Below, piece by piece: positions 22,160 to 31,959 of a stretch of 31,959 bases of DNA. The stretch comes from Conidiobolus incongruus B7586. Taxonomy: Eukaryota > Entomophthoromycota > Entomophthoromycetes > Entomophthorales > Conidiobolaceae. The stretch spans positions 1 to 31,959 of the forward strand of contig JNEM01016562.1 in the NCBI GenBank assembly GCA_000697335.1, written 5' to 3'. The notes beneath the pieces are model-generated. The model was not told the origin of the DNA. It made no database searches and was given only the letters and a program-made list of their open reading frames with translations. Within the stretch, counting starts at the first letter, position 1, and each line of letters starts with the position of its first letter. Position numbers and translations under genes: made by a program.

Positions 22160-23851
22160 ATTTTAAACTAAAATATTGAATTTTCTATAACTTGTCAAAA
22201 AGTTATATTGTGATCAATTTGTAATGAACAAATGTAAATATAAATGTAGCTTTTTACCATTTATATATCAATACATGTCCAATTTTTTCTCATAGTTTTT
22301 CTAAATTAAACCTCAATTTCCATCAATCTATTAATCCACCCAATTTTAAATTACTTGAAATTCAATAAAAGCCATCAAATATTTACTAAAAAATAAGAAT
22401 TATTTTATGGTTTATTGAATATTAACTAATTATTTATAAGGAACACTTTAAATCATTCAATAACTGAAATATTACAAGTTTTATCTAAAATTTTGGATGG
22501 TAAATATTTAACCAATGTTTTTTATTATTTTTTTATAATATATTATAATATATAATCTGTCATTTATATATTTTTTATGACGTTATAAAATTTTGAAAAA
22601 TTTATGGGATTAATTATAGAAAAATAATATTAAAAAACTTGTTGTAAGTACTCAAAATAATACAAAAGCCAATTATATTTATTCAATAATGTGACTTACA
22701 AGTAAAAAAAAACAAAATGTTTTTTAAAACCCTTCATTACTTGAATTAAAATTTTAAACATATGGCATATGGTAAAATTGATGAAAAAAGAACTTTAATG
22801 TTGAACTATTAAGATCACTTAATTATTTGATAATTAAATATTACCACATTTAAAAGCAAAAAATATATTTTATCAATTATGAAAATTAATAATAAAAATG
22901 ATTAATTAATTTTTTCAATAATCTCTGGGAAAATGCTTAACTTATATTCATAAAGATTATTTTATAAAGAAATTTGAAATTATATCTATATTTAATCAAT
23001 AATTCCCAACAATTAAATTGAACTTAATATAATTTTCAATCAATAACTTGATATTTGATATTTTTGTACATTTGTTAATTATTAAAATCCATCAATTATT
23101 TAGTAAATTCTTTATTATACAATATTATCAATAATAGTTAATATTATATTTTATTCTTGCTTACATATATAATCCGACTTAAAATAAATGCAATTAATTT
23201 GAAATAACTTTCTCAGATATTACTAAACAAAATATTACGAATTGATAAAGGTTTTGTTAAGAAAAACTTGAGACAAGTTGATTAAATAATAAATTGTTGA
23301 ATTTATTAAAATCAGTAAATATATTTTTTTTCATACTTTATAACTTATAATAACCCATAATTTGGGTGTAAAAATAGAAATCATATTTAAAATAAAATTG
23401 ATTAACACCGATATTAACTATCTATATTTAATATTTTGATATACAAATTTATGTTGAATTTTGAAACTTACTTAGCAATGATTTAATATAATTATTTAAA
23501 GATTTAATAAAACTTGCATTTATTCTTAACTATTCGAGCTTATATTTTTCATTATCTTAAAACTTGATTTTTAAAATATATATTAAATAATAATTATTAG
23601 AAATATCATAAATTTAATATATATTATTTTACAAACTTTCAGACATATTCAAAGTGCATAGAACAATATAGTTCCAAAAATTGCTTAAGAATAAATTTAT
23701 ATCAAAATATAATATAATGTTTAAGATAGAAAATCTTATATGATTAAAAAATTATAATGATATTTAAAAATATTGCCATTATTCAAAGGATTTTAATTTT
23801 TCTTGTATTAATAAAATATTACTTAAATAATATGTATAAAAATATATACAA
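22160..23851. other. intergenic spacer between transporters C and D
   Basis: About 1.7 kb, the shortest spacer in the array. It holds the C promoter on the left and the D 3' region on the right. No gene or RNA seen. Confidence 0.5.
22260..22265 (-). promoter_or_regulatory. candidate TATA box for transporter C
   Basis: TATAAA on the minus strand about 101 bases upstream of the C start, matching the spacing seen at B. Could be chance in AT-rich DNA. Confidence 0.25.
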
Positions 23852-25312
23852 TTATAGCGTAAATCTGAAATTTCTTACGTCTAAACCGTCAGACCTTTCA
23901 ATAATTGTAAAATCTTCGCGAGCTGCCATTTCATCTAATTTTGTATTTTCTCTAATTAAGCAATATCTTAAAATAAGTGCAAGGATAAAAGACATGATAA
24001 TCAAGGCCATATTTGCTATATGACTAGGAGTGTAAGCAGGAGCCTCAGTTATACGATACATTTGACCAGAAATGACACCTCCAAGGTTACCAAAAGAAAC
24101 TACCATTGCAGATGCTGTACCGGCTTTGGTACTACCTACCATATTATTGTTGAGCCATGATAAAAGCATGGGACTCGCCGAAGTGATACCAATTACAGCG
24201 AAAAACGATCCTAAGTACTTGATATTGTTAGTAGCTCCAACTGCCATAATTAAAAAGCCAATAGCACCAATTATTAAAATGAAGCAAAAGTGGAAACACC
24301 TTTCCATCTTTTTATCAGAGTGATAAGCTATAGAAAGGATTGTCACAACACTGACAGCATAAGGTGCAGCTGTTAAGAGTAAAGTTGAAACTTTAGAAAA
24401 TCCCATGCCTTCAATAATAGTCGGGAGAAGCTGTGCCATCGCATATGCAGGACATACATATCCAAAATAACTTAACATGTATAAATATACTTTATAATCT
24501 GTAAAAGCTTCTATTAATTGTTCTTTTCTGAAAACTCTCGTTTCAGAGTCAGTATGATCATTCAAAAGTCTTTGAACTAAAAATTCTCTTTCCGATTGAG
24601 AAAGCCACTTAGCGTGATTTGGGGTGCTTGGTAATACCCACCAAGTCGTTATACCCAATAAAACTGAAGGTAATCCTTCAATAATGAAGATCCATTGCCA
24701 TCCAGATAATCCACCATATCCATCAATATAGCTGATACCATATGCTAAGAGACCACTGAAAGAACCTGCCAAATTCGAAGCTGATAATAAGAGAGCCATT
24801 CTTATACCTTGCTCCTTACGAGTATACCAAAACGACATGTAATAAACTATTCCTGGGAATAATCCAGCTTCTGCGACACCTAAGAAAAATCTCCCAGCCA
24901 TCAAACCTTCAAAGTTCTTGACAGCTGCTAATGCCATAGTGATAGTTCCCCAGGTAAACATGATACGGGCGATCCACCTCGGAGGAGTTACTTTTTTCAA
25001 GAGAAGATTAGAAGGGACCTCAAAGAGGACATAACCAACAAAGAAAATAGATAGTGTCCATGAGTATTGAGCTTGGGTAAGTTTTAGTTCTTTTTCCATT
25101 CGATACACTCTAGCAAAGCCGATATTTACACGGTCTAAAAATGAAAACAGATATAAAAGAGCCATATATGGGATTAGCCTCCAGTCCAATTTTCTGATTA
25201 ATTCTTCTACTTTGATATGATCATATTTATTATTATTCAAAGTTGATTGATTAGTTTCAAAATCTTCTTTTGATTTAGAATTTACGTTTATATTTTTTAC
25301 AGCATCTTCCAT
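23852..25312 (-). CDS. ACS-family MFS transporter D
   Basis: A 486-residue permease, helices offset by about four residues from transporter A. It shows FLDRVNIGFARVYRMEKELK, GRFFLGVAEAGLFPG, YHSDKKMER and LSWLNNNMVGSTKAG, and ends RSDGLDVRNFRFTL. Helix 7 is SYFGYVCPAYAMAQ. In helix 8 the usual PP pair has become AP (TAAPYAVSV, about residues 314-322). That is notable because this proline pair is kept in the other four copies and may kink the helix. The loop after helix 5 reads YIDGYGGLSGWQW. The start ATG has A at -3. Its DNA shares fewer long identical runs with the other copies, so it seems less recently converted. The family call is firm; transport activity is expected but the effect of the helix-8 change is unknown. 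Confidence 0.95.
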   Translation of the reverse strand: MEDAVKNINVNSKSKEDFETNQSTLNNNKYDHIKVEELIRKLDWRLIPYMALLYLFSFLDRVNIGFARVYRMEKELKLTQAQYSWTLSIFFVGYVLFEVPSNLLLKKVTPPRWIARIMFTWGTITMALAAVKNFEGLMAGRFFLGVAEAGLFPGIVYYMSFWYTRKEQGIRMALLLSASNLAGSFSGLLAYGISYIDGYGGLSGWQWIFIIEGLPSVLLGITTWWVLPSTPNHAKWLSQSEREFLVQRLLNDHTDSETRVFRKEQLIEAFTDYKVYLYMLSYFGYVCPAYAMAQLLPTIIEGMGFSKVSTLLLTAAPYAVSVVTILSIAYHSDKKMERCFHFCFILIIGAIGFLIMAVGATNNIKYLGSFFAVIGITSASPMLLSWLNNNMVGSTKAGTASAMVVSFGNLGGVISGQMYRITEAPAYTPSHIANMALIIMSFILALILRYCLIRENTKLDEMAAREDFTIIERSDGLDVRNFRFTL

Positions 25313-27943
25313 ATTTAGTGTGAAATAATTATATTATTCGTTCAATAATTTAAACATAAATTTGATATATTTATTAAGAAATTTAAATTTATTAATGCAT
25401 CAATGAAAAGGTGACATGACCAATATTTATATCCAAATTTGAAACAGTGATGTTATACATTTTACCTAATATATCTACAATCTTAATTTTTTCAAGTTTA
25501 CCATAACACCCACTATTCAACTCTCCAAAAAAATTTCTAATATTGAACAACCAACCAAAATGAATAGTGAAGACAAATGATTTTATTTCATATTAGACTC
25601 CAATAGTGTGTAAGTAATTTTATAACTTTGAGAAAATTTAATTTAATCAATATTTTAAAATACTAATTTACAAATTAGCAAATCAGGAAAAATTAATTCT
25701 TATTTTATTTCTAATACTCATAAACTCTCAATATCCTATTAAAATCAAATTTATAAAAATTTATTTAAAATATAAATTTTTAAATTATTAAACAGTCTTA
25801 AATATTTAATTTCAATTAAAATAAATATTTTATATTTTTTAATTATTTTAATTATAATGATAAGATATGAAATCATGGGATTTATTAAATCAACTCAACG
25901 AGTGAAAATATCAAAGATCTTAATATCAAATTACTTAAGTATAATTAAAATTTTTCAATTTAAAAACATTGTTATATAATTAATAATTAAATAACAAAAC
26001 AGTAAAATTAAGAAAATTTTTACTTAGTAAAAGATGTTAATTTATGAAATACTGTTTCAAAGCATATTATGATCAATCATAATTAAATAGAATTGGAACA
26101 AAATAAAAATGTCTAAATTATTTATTATTACACATAATTTGAATTGATACTAATTTTTATCTTTCCCGACAACCATTATAAAATTGAAAGGAAATATTAA
26201 TTTGTATATTCATGCTTACAAGATGATATAAACATATATTAATAAGCTTATACATAGTAAAAAATTTCCTAGTAGATAAAACATGGATTCATTTGCTATA
26301 AAAATATGAGGTATATTACGAATTGTAAATATAAATTAAAATGTACTATTTCTGTATGTGTAAAAGTCGGATTAATTTATTGATATTATCATTATTATTG
26401 TTGTAAAACTCTACTATTTACAGTTCCATAAGTTTTAGAATGGTTAAAGTTGATATTGGGATTATTATTGTTAAAAGTCATTCTTTCAGATAAAAGTTGT
26501 TAGATTTAATTATGAGTAAATCATAAATTCATATAAAGGTAAAAAAGAGATATCTTTATTGCTTTAAGAAAAATAACATATTTATATTATAGAAAATATA
26601 ATGATAATATTAGTTATATTTATTAAAACATTTTTTATTAACAAGATCATACTTAATTCTATAACTCATATATACAATTATTATTATTATTATTTCAAAT
26701 TTAATGTTTATATAATATTAATAATGTCAATCTCACTAATTATAATGAAATTAATTTTTGTAAAAACATTAATTACCAATTTAATTTATAATGTAAATTA
26801 TAAGGCTCCATAATATTATATTTATAAAGTGGTTAATTAATTAATTAATAGAGTTTAAATTGAAGAAAAAATCTCTATATTTTATATATCAAATAATTAT
26901 GATTATTGATTAGTAATGTTATTATAATATTTAAATTTTTTTAAAATAACGCACTAGAATTAATAGATATATATTTAGTGAAATGTTAATCATGGTAATA
27001 ATAATATATATTAATAATTGTAAACATAATACATAATATGCAAAAATATCTCTTTTTTTTCAAGAATAAAAACAAATTTTAAAAATTGAAAAAGAATAAT
27101 AATCATAATAATTAATTAAAATATTAGGTTCTTTAATTGATCTCGTATTTATCAATAACATATATGACATTAATATCAACATTTTGTTTATAGAAGTGTA
27201 TAATTGAAGATACTATCACTAATCTTATTATAGAAGATATTCATTACAAGTAATTAATATGATTAGATTGGTAATATTTGATGTATTTAAATATAAATAT
27301 AATGATAAAACATCAATATTGAATATATCAATTAATATTGTAAAAAATAGATAAATAAAAACAAAATTATATCAAATTTTTGAATAGGTAATCAATAATT
27401 TTTATAGCACACTTTTATAGGATATTGTTGTAAAATTTTAAATTATGTCATATATATATTTAAATATTGGTGTAAAAAATAATTATTTTATATTTGAAAT
27501 CTACTATTTAATAAAATTATCTGATAAATGTAAATATATTTCAATTTTGTATTCTGCTGCATCTACTTTTAATATTGAAAATGATGATTTTAACAAAAAT
27601 ATCACTATTACTCTAATTGTGCATAATTAAATCATCTGAAGTTTGATAACGTTGATTTGAAGGTAAACAGCTGTAAGTAGAATATTTAAAATATATTAAT
27701 AAACATCATTGTTTTTTGAATCACGTGACTTGAAGTAATAGCCATCATGAACAAAAAGCGATTAGATGGATTATAGAAAGAATAGTGATTTTCTGTTAAT
27801 TGTGCAATCATTTAAAGATTATTAACAAGTGTAAAATTAGATCGATCTTTAAAATAGCAAGATCGTGAAAAAAAATAATGAACCAAATATGCATTTCATT
27901 ACAATAATAAGACTATTGTATTATTAAACTCATTCTATTACAA
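25313..27943. other. intergenic spacer between transporters D and E
   Basis: About 2.6 kb of AT-rich spacer. Two short plus-strand frames, 26601-26813 and 27445-27630, are rich in Ile, Tyr and Asn as expected from random A/T text and show no domain. No RNA gene seen. The left edge holds the presumed D promoter. Confidence 0.5.
25426..25431 (-). promoter_or_regulatory. candidate TATA box for transporter D
   Basis: TATAAA on the minus strand about 114 bases upstream of the D start, next to a slightly GC-richer patch (gtgacatgacc at 25411-25421). Weak evidence. Confidence 0.25.
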
Positions 27944-29398
27944 TTAAAGGGTAAAGCGGAAATCTTTCACATCTAAGCCATCTGATCTCTCATTAACTTT
28001 AAATTCTGGAGCAGAGTACATAGCATCTAATTTGGCATTTTCTCTACTCAAACCATATCTTAATATTAAAGCAATAATTAATGACATAATCATAAAGACC
28101 ATATTTGTAAGATGGCTGGCGGTATATACAGGAGCCTCAGTTATACGATACATTTGACCGGCGATTATTCCTCCAATGTTACTGAATGATACAACCATTG
28201 CAGATGCTGTACCAGCCTTAGTACTTCCGAGCATGTTGTTATTGAGCCATGAGAGATGGATTGGAAGAGAGGTGGCAATACCCATAACAGCAAAAAATGC
28301 ACCCAAATACTTGATATTATTAGAGTTTACAACTGCCATAATCAAAAATCCAATAGCACCAACTGTAACAGGAAGACAGAAATGGAAGCATCTTTCCATC
28401 TTCTTATCAGAGTGGTAAGCTAATATAATAGTTGTGACAACTCCTACGGCATAGGGAGGAGCTGTCAATAGTAAAGAGGTTAACTTACGAAATCCCATAC
28501 CACTGATAATTGTAGGAAGAAGCTGGGCCATAGAATATAAAGGACATACAAATCCAAAGCAACCGAGCATATAAAGGTAAATTTTATAATCTGTGAAAGC
28601 TTCAATTAATTGCTCTTTGCGAAACACTTTGGTTCCAGAATCGGTGTGATCATTTAGAAGTCTCTGAGCCAAAAAGTCTCTTTCAGGTTGAGAGAGCCAT
28701 TTAATGTGATTGGGAGTGCTGGGCAAAAGCCACCAAGTAGCAATTCCAAGCAGTACTGAAGGAATCCCCTCAATGATGAATATCCATTTCCATGCAGATA
28801 GTCCGCAAACACCATCAATGTAACTCATACCATAAGCAAGCACTCCACTAAAAGCTCCAGCTAAACTAGCAGCTGAATAGAATAAAGCAATTCTCAAACA
28901 TTGTTCCTTACGAGTATACCAAAAAGATAAGTAGTAGATAATCCCTGGGAATAACCCAGCTTCCGCAACTCCTAAGAAAAACCTTCCAGCCATCAAACCT
29001 GGAAAATTAGTAACAAAAGCCAATGCTATCGTAATAGCACCCCAAGTGACCATAATGCGAGCAATCCATTTTTGAGGAGTTACTTTTTTCAAAAGAAGAT
29101 TTGAAGGTACTTCAAACAAAATATAACCAATAAAGAATATAGAAAGGGCCCAAGAGTATTGAGAATGTGTAAGATGTAACTCTTCTTCCATTCTATATAC
29201 CCTTGCATATCCTATATTGACACGATCCAAAAATGAAAATAAGTACAGCAAAGTTAAATATGGAATCAATCTAAAATCTAGTCTTCTAATTAATTTTTTA
29301 ATTCTAATATCATCAAATTCATTTTCTGATCTTTCATCAATTTCAATTGAATAATTTGAATTAATAAAAGTTTTAATAGTATTATTTTTAATATTCAT
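27944..29398 (-). CDS. ACS-family MFS transporter E (most divergent copy)
   Basis: A 484-residue permease, helices offset by about two residues from transporter A. Family marks are all present: FLDRVNIGYARVYRMEEELH, GRFFLGVAEAGLFPG, YHSDKKMER and LSWLNNNMLGSTKAG. It departs from the others at places they share. Cys167 replaces Gly after RKEQ. The loop before helix 6 reads GVCGLSAWKW (about 196-205) where the others have GGLSGWQW. Helix 2-3 has TPQKWIAR for PPKWIAR or PPRWIAR. Helix 7 is GCFGFVCPLYSMAQ. The central loop DHTDSGTKVFRKEQ is shared only with C, and 45 bases there (28598-28642) are identical to C. The ATG has A at -3, and the tail is RSDGLDVKDFRFTL. It lies at the upstream edge of the array and may be a long-separated member. 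Substrate unknown. Confidence 0.94.
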   Translation of the reverse strand: MNIKNNTIKTFINSNYSIEIDERSENEFDDIRIKKLIRRLDFRLIPYLTLLYLFSFLDRVNIGYARVYRMEEELHLTHSQYSWALSIFFIGYILFEVPSNLLLKKVTPQKWIARIMVTWGAITIALAFVTNFPGLMAGRFFLGVAEAGLFPGIIYYLSFWYTRKEQCLRIALFYSAASLAGAFSGVLAYGMSYIDGVCGLSAWKWIFIIEGIPSVLLGIATWWLLPSTPNHIKWLSQPERDFLAQRLLNDHTDSGTKVFRKEQLIEAFTDYKIYLYMLGCFGFVCPLYSMAQLLPTIISGMGFRKLTSLLLTAPPYAVGVVTTIILAYHSDKKMERCFHFCLPVTVGAIGFLIMAVVNSNNIKYLGAFFAVMGIATSLPIHLSWLNNNMLGSTKAGTASAMVVSFSNIGGIIAGQMYRITEAPVYTASHLTNMVFMIMSLIIALILRYGLSRENAKLDAMYSAPEFKVNERSDGLDVKDFRFTL

Positions 29399-30889
29399 AA
29401 TTATCTTTATAATATTAAAATTAAGAATAATTAAAAATTATAAATTATTTAAGTTCAGTTAGAATATTTAAAGTATAGAGAATAAAAGTGACTGGTACAT
29501 AAAATACTACAACAGATCAGCCTTAATGAATATCTTTATAATTTTTGTGATTAAATTTAAATTTCCTAAATTAACCAAATTTGAAATTTAATTAATTTCA
29601 TTCCGATAAATAACTGATGTGTTGAATTGTTTTCTGATCTTCATATTCTACGTTAAAATTATAAACCCATTTCAGTAACTAAAAAAAGAATAATATAACC
29701 TTTCAGTTGTTTACTTGAATTTTGATTCATTGATTGGTTCTGTAAATCAAATAAGTTACTTTGGAATGTTTCAAAAGAGAATATGTTTTTTTATCTTTTA
29801 ATAACTTTAATTTATAGATTATTATTTTATATTTTAATGAGAAAACTCAATAGTAATATATTAGATTTAAATTGATACCTAAATAATCATAATCTTATAT
29901 CATTTTGTCATTTACAACTATTTGTATTTATATAAAAAAATTTTTATTATTGATATTGTAATTGTCACATTAATTACCCAATCATAGCTATCAATATACA
30001 ATTTCCAACTAATTATTTATTAATCATCGTTAATTGCTTATATAATTTCAATAAATTATTTATAAGTCTATAGTTAGATATATAATTGAAAACATAATAT
30101 ATTTCAATTATCTGTACTATGACGACATAATAATTTGAAATAATTTCTTGCTTATTATTTAATTAAGTTTAATATTTTTAAATTTTAATAATATTTTAAA
30201 TATTAAATAGCTTTACTATATTATATTTAATCAAAATTAAATTCATTCATTTAATTTTAATTTAATATCTTTAAAATATCATGTTTTTGACATCCTAAGA
30301 GCAATAATTAAAATAACTGATATAATTTGAAAGTATTCTTTTGATTTATAAAGAATAAAATAAATTTTCAAAAGTATATTGATATAAACTGTATAAATTA
30401 TGATGATGGGAAATAATCTTGTCAATCACTCAAAAAACTAAGATTATTACACTAAATCAAATGGTTATATTCGAGTTCCCATTTCTTCAACTTTAATATT
30501 TTATTATCATGAACAAACTAATAAACATATTTCTTTTATCCTTATTCTAAAACTATCCAGTCTCTAAGTTTTTCTCTTAACTCTTACAGAAGTATTAAGT
30601 TATAATAATTATAAGATATTTATTTTACACAAAGAACCCAATTTACCATAAGCTATTTTTATCTCATTTAGTAAACCCTATTAATTTCCCTTATCTCTGT
30701 GGTAAGCTATTGTTTATCACTGGTGATTCCTTGTTTAAGCTCTTAAAGTCTATTTCCTCCAATAATTATAGTTGTCAATGAATATCAAAACTATATTATG
30801 ATAAATATAAATAGATATAATAAATTTTTAGTTTTTAACATTTGAAGTATATATTCCTATTTTAAAATTTTTATAAATTATATAATATT
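29399..30889. other. spacer upstream of transporter E
   Basis: About 1.5 kb between the E start codon and dispersed repeat copy 2. No TATA hexamer is placed as at the other genes. A patch with more C and G lies near 30640-30780, but it has no open frame or recognisable RNA. This edge may be where the transporter array ends. Confidence 0.45.
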
Positions 30890-31959
30890 AATACATAAAT
30901 TGAATAATAGAACAAATTTAAAATTAAAATTATATGAATAAATTAATAGATGATATAAAATTAATAACCTTATTTATTATTAATAATTTTTTTTCTATTT
31001 TTAATAATTTTTTAATATCTAAAAAATAGTTCTTTTAATTAAAAATTGAAATTTAATATTTTACAAACCAATTTAATTTATTTGCAAAATTTTTTTAAGT
31101 TGATTTTTTAATTATTTAAAGCAATTATAATTATATAAGTTATAATTAAGTGAATATATTAGATATGGTAACTTTTTATAATTTTTTATATAAAAAATCT
31201 TTTATAGTTTCAACTTTATATATTTTATTATTAATATGAAAAAAAATAAATATTTTAATTTATATTCAAAATATTATTAAAAAATTACTTTATATAAAAA
31301 CATAATATATAATTTATCATTAATTGATTTTCTTTAAGATATTAAATAAAAAAATAATATATCATTATAATTTATTATAATAATTAACATTTATTTATTA
31401 ACAAAATGTTTATTTAAAAGGATTTGTAAGATGTGTATAAGAGACAGGAATATATCTTATTTATTTTAATTATAATTACTTTAATTTATTCTTAAATTTT
31501 AATTCAATTATAATATATTTATTCTATATTTTTATTAATTAATCTAAGTTTAAATATAATTATATATAATATACCTATATAATTAATATTTAATTACTTG
31601 AATAATCTTTTATTTCAAATAAAAAAATATTTGTTAATATATTTTTCATTTTATTAATAAATAAAAATTTATAGTAAAAATTAGTTTTTTTAAATTTTAA
31701 TAGATTTTAAATAATTTTTTTTAGCTATAAAATTATATATCTAGCAATATATAGTAATTTTAGATAAAACACTATTTTTATAAGCTATTTGTAAGTTTTA
31801 AATCATTTTAAAGAGTTTATAATTAAATTTTAAGGATATAAAAATAAAAGCCTTTTGATAATTATTATTAAGTTTAAATATAATTTATATTTAAATATAA
31901 ATTTTAAAATCAAAATATTACAATAAAAAAAACAATTAAAATTCAATATATATACAAAT
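30890..31959. repeat. dispersed repeat, copy 2 (runs off the window)
   Basis: Collinear with 4340-5535 in the same orientation, but poorer in G and C, as if exposed longer or more strongly to the same A/T-driving mutation. At the matching place where copy 1 has about 108 bases (4913-5020), this copy has about 26 bases that include an exact library adapter, so the copy is probably misassembled there. The element continues to or past the window end. Confidence 0.75.
31429..31447 (+). other. Tn5 mosaic-end (tagmentation adapter) sequence
   Basis: AGATGTGTATAAGAGACAG is present exactly. This is the 19-base mosaic end recognised by hyperactive Tn5 and left on fragments from transposase-based sequencing libraries. 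A chance match of 19 bases in 32 kb is negligible, and its G content is foreign to the surrounding A/T text. It most likely marks an untrimmed adapter or a chimeric read built into the contig. Confidence 0.93.

Noticed and set aside
23757-24023. 88-codon plus-strand frame over the 3' end of transporter D
   Set aside because: It overlaps a real gene on the other strand and has Ile/Asn/Tyr-rich random composition.
26601-26813. 70-codon hydrophobic plus-strand frame between D and E
   Set aside because: Ile, Tyr and Asn runs follow directly from A/T text; no hydrophilic loops or family motifs. The 27445-27630 frame was rejected for the same reason.
1-31959. CRISPR array, toxin-antitoxin pair or defence system
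   Set aside because: No regularly spaced repeats with unique spacers and no gene other than the transporters; the gene type and layout are eukaryotic.

Overview
The window looks fungal. It carries five intact, intronless genes for 12-helix permeases of the major facilitator superfamily (MFS), anion:cation symporter (ACS) family, the group that includes Dal5, Tna1, Fen2 and Vht1. They sit in very AT-rich DNA with long gene-poor spacers. The species cannot be assigned from the sequence. All five ATGs have a purine at -3 and all five stops are TAA.

Layout: every gene lies on the minus strand and belongs to the same subfamily. The intact copies are A (7346-8794), B (11357-12814), C (20708-22159), D (23852-25312) and E (27944-29398). 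I also find two decayed copies. One is at about 2080-3310 and is worn down almost wholly by C-to-T and G-to-A changes. The other is at 15515-18985 and is split by a roughly 2.1-kb AT-rich insert. Once insertions are discounted, the copies recur about every 3 to 4 kb, so the window is essentially one seven-unit tandem array with no other recognisable protein gene.

The array is a mosaic. A and B share a 326-bp identical run and a 285-bp run with one mismatch, between clearly diverged flanks. Yet A also shares an exact 80-bp run with C. C shares short exact runs with B and with E. This pattern is what repeated gene conversion among paralogs would leave. Helices 7 and 8 differ among the copies, so the genes may differ in substrate or affinity; this is inference.

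The remaining DNA is of two kinds. Ordinary spacers (about 5.5-14.6, 19-27.9 and 29.4-30.8 kb) are AT-rich but still varied. Extreme A/T blocks (about 1-5.5, 15.7-18.1 and 30.9-31.96 kb) look like mutated repeats. They include two diverged copies of a repeat of at least 1 kb (about 4340-5535 and 30890-end). A single richer-GC island (14677-15222) stands out and may be a solo LTR. At 31429-31447 there is an exact copy of the 19-base Tn5 mosaic end used in tagmentation libraries, so the last 500 bases should be treated as a possible assembly artefact.

I see no tRNA, rRNA, CRISPR array or plausible novel multi-gene system. The notable biology is the transporter array, its mosaic sharing, and the decay of some copies beside intact near-identical ones.
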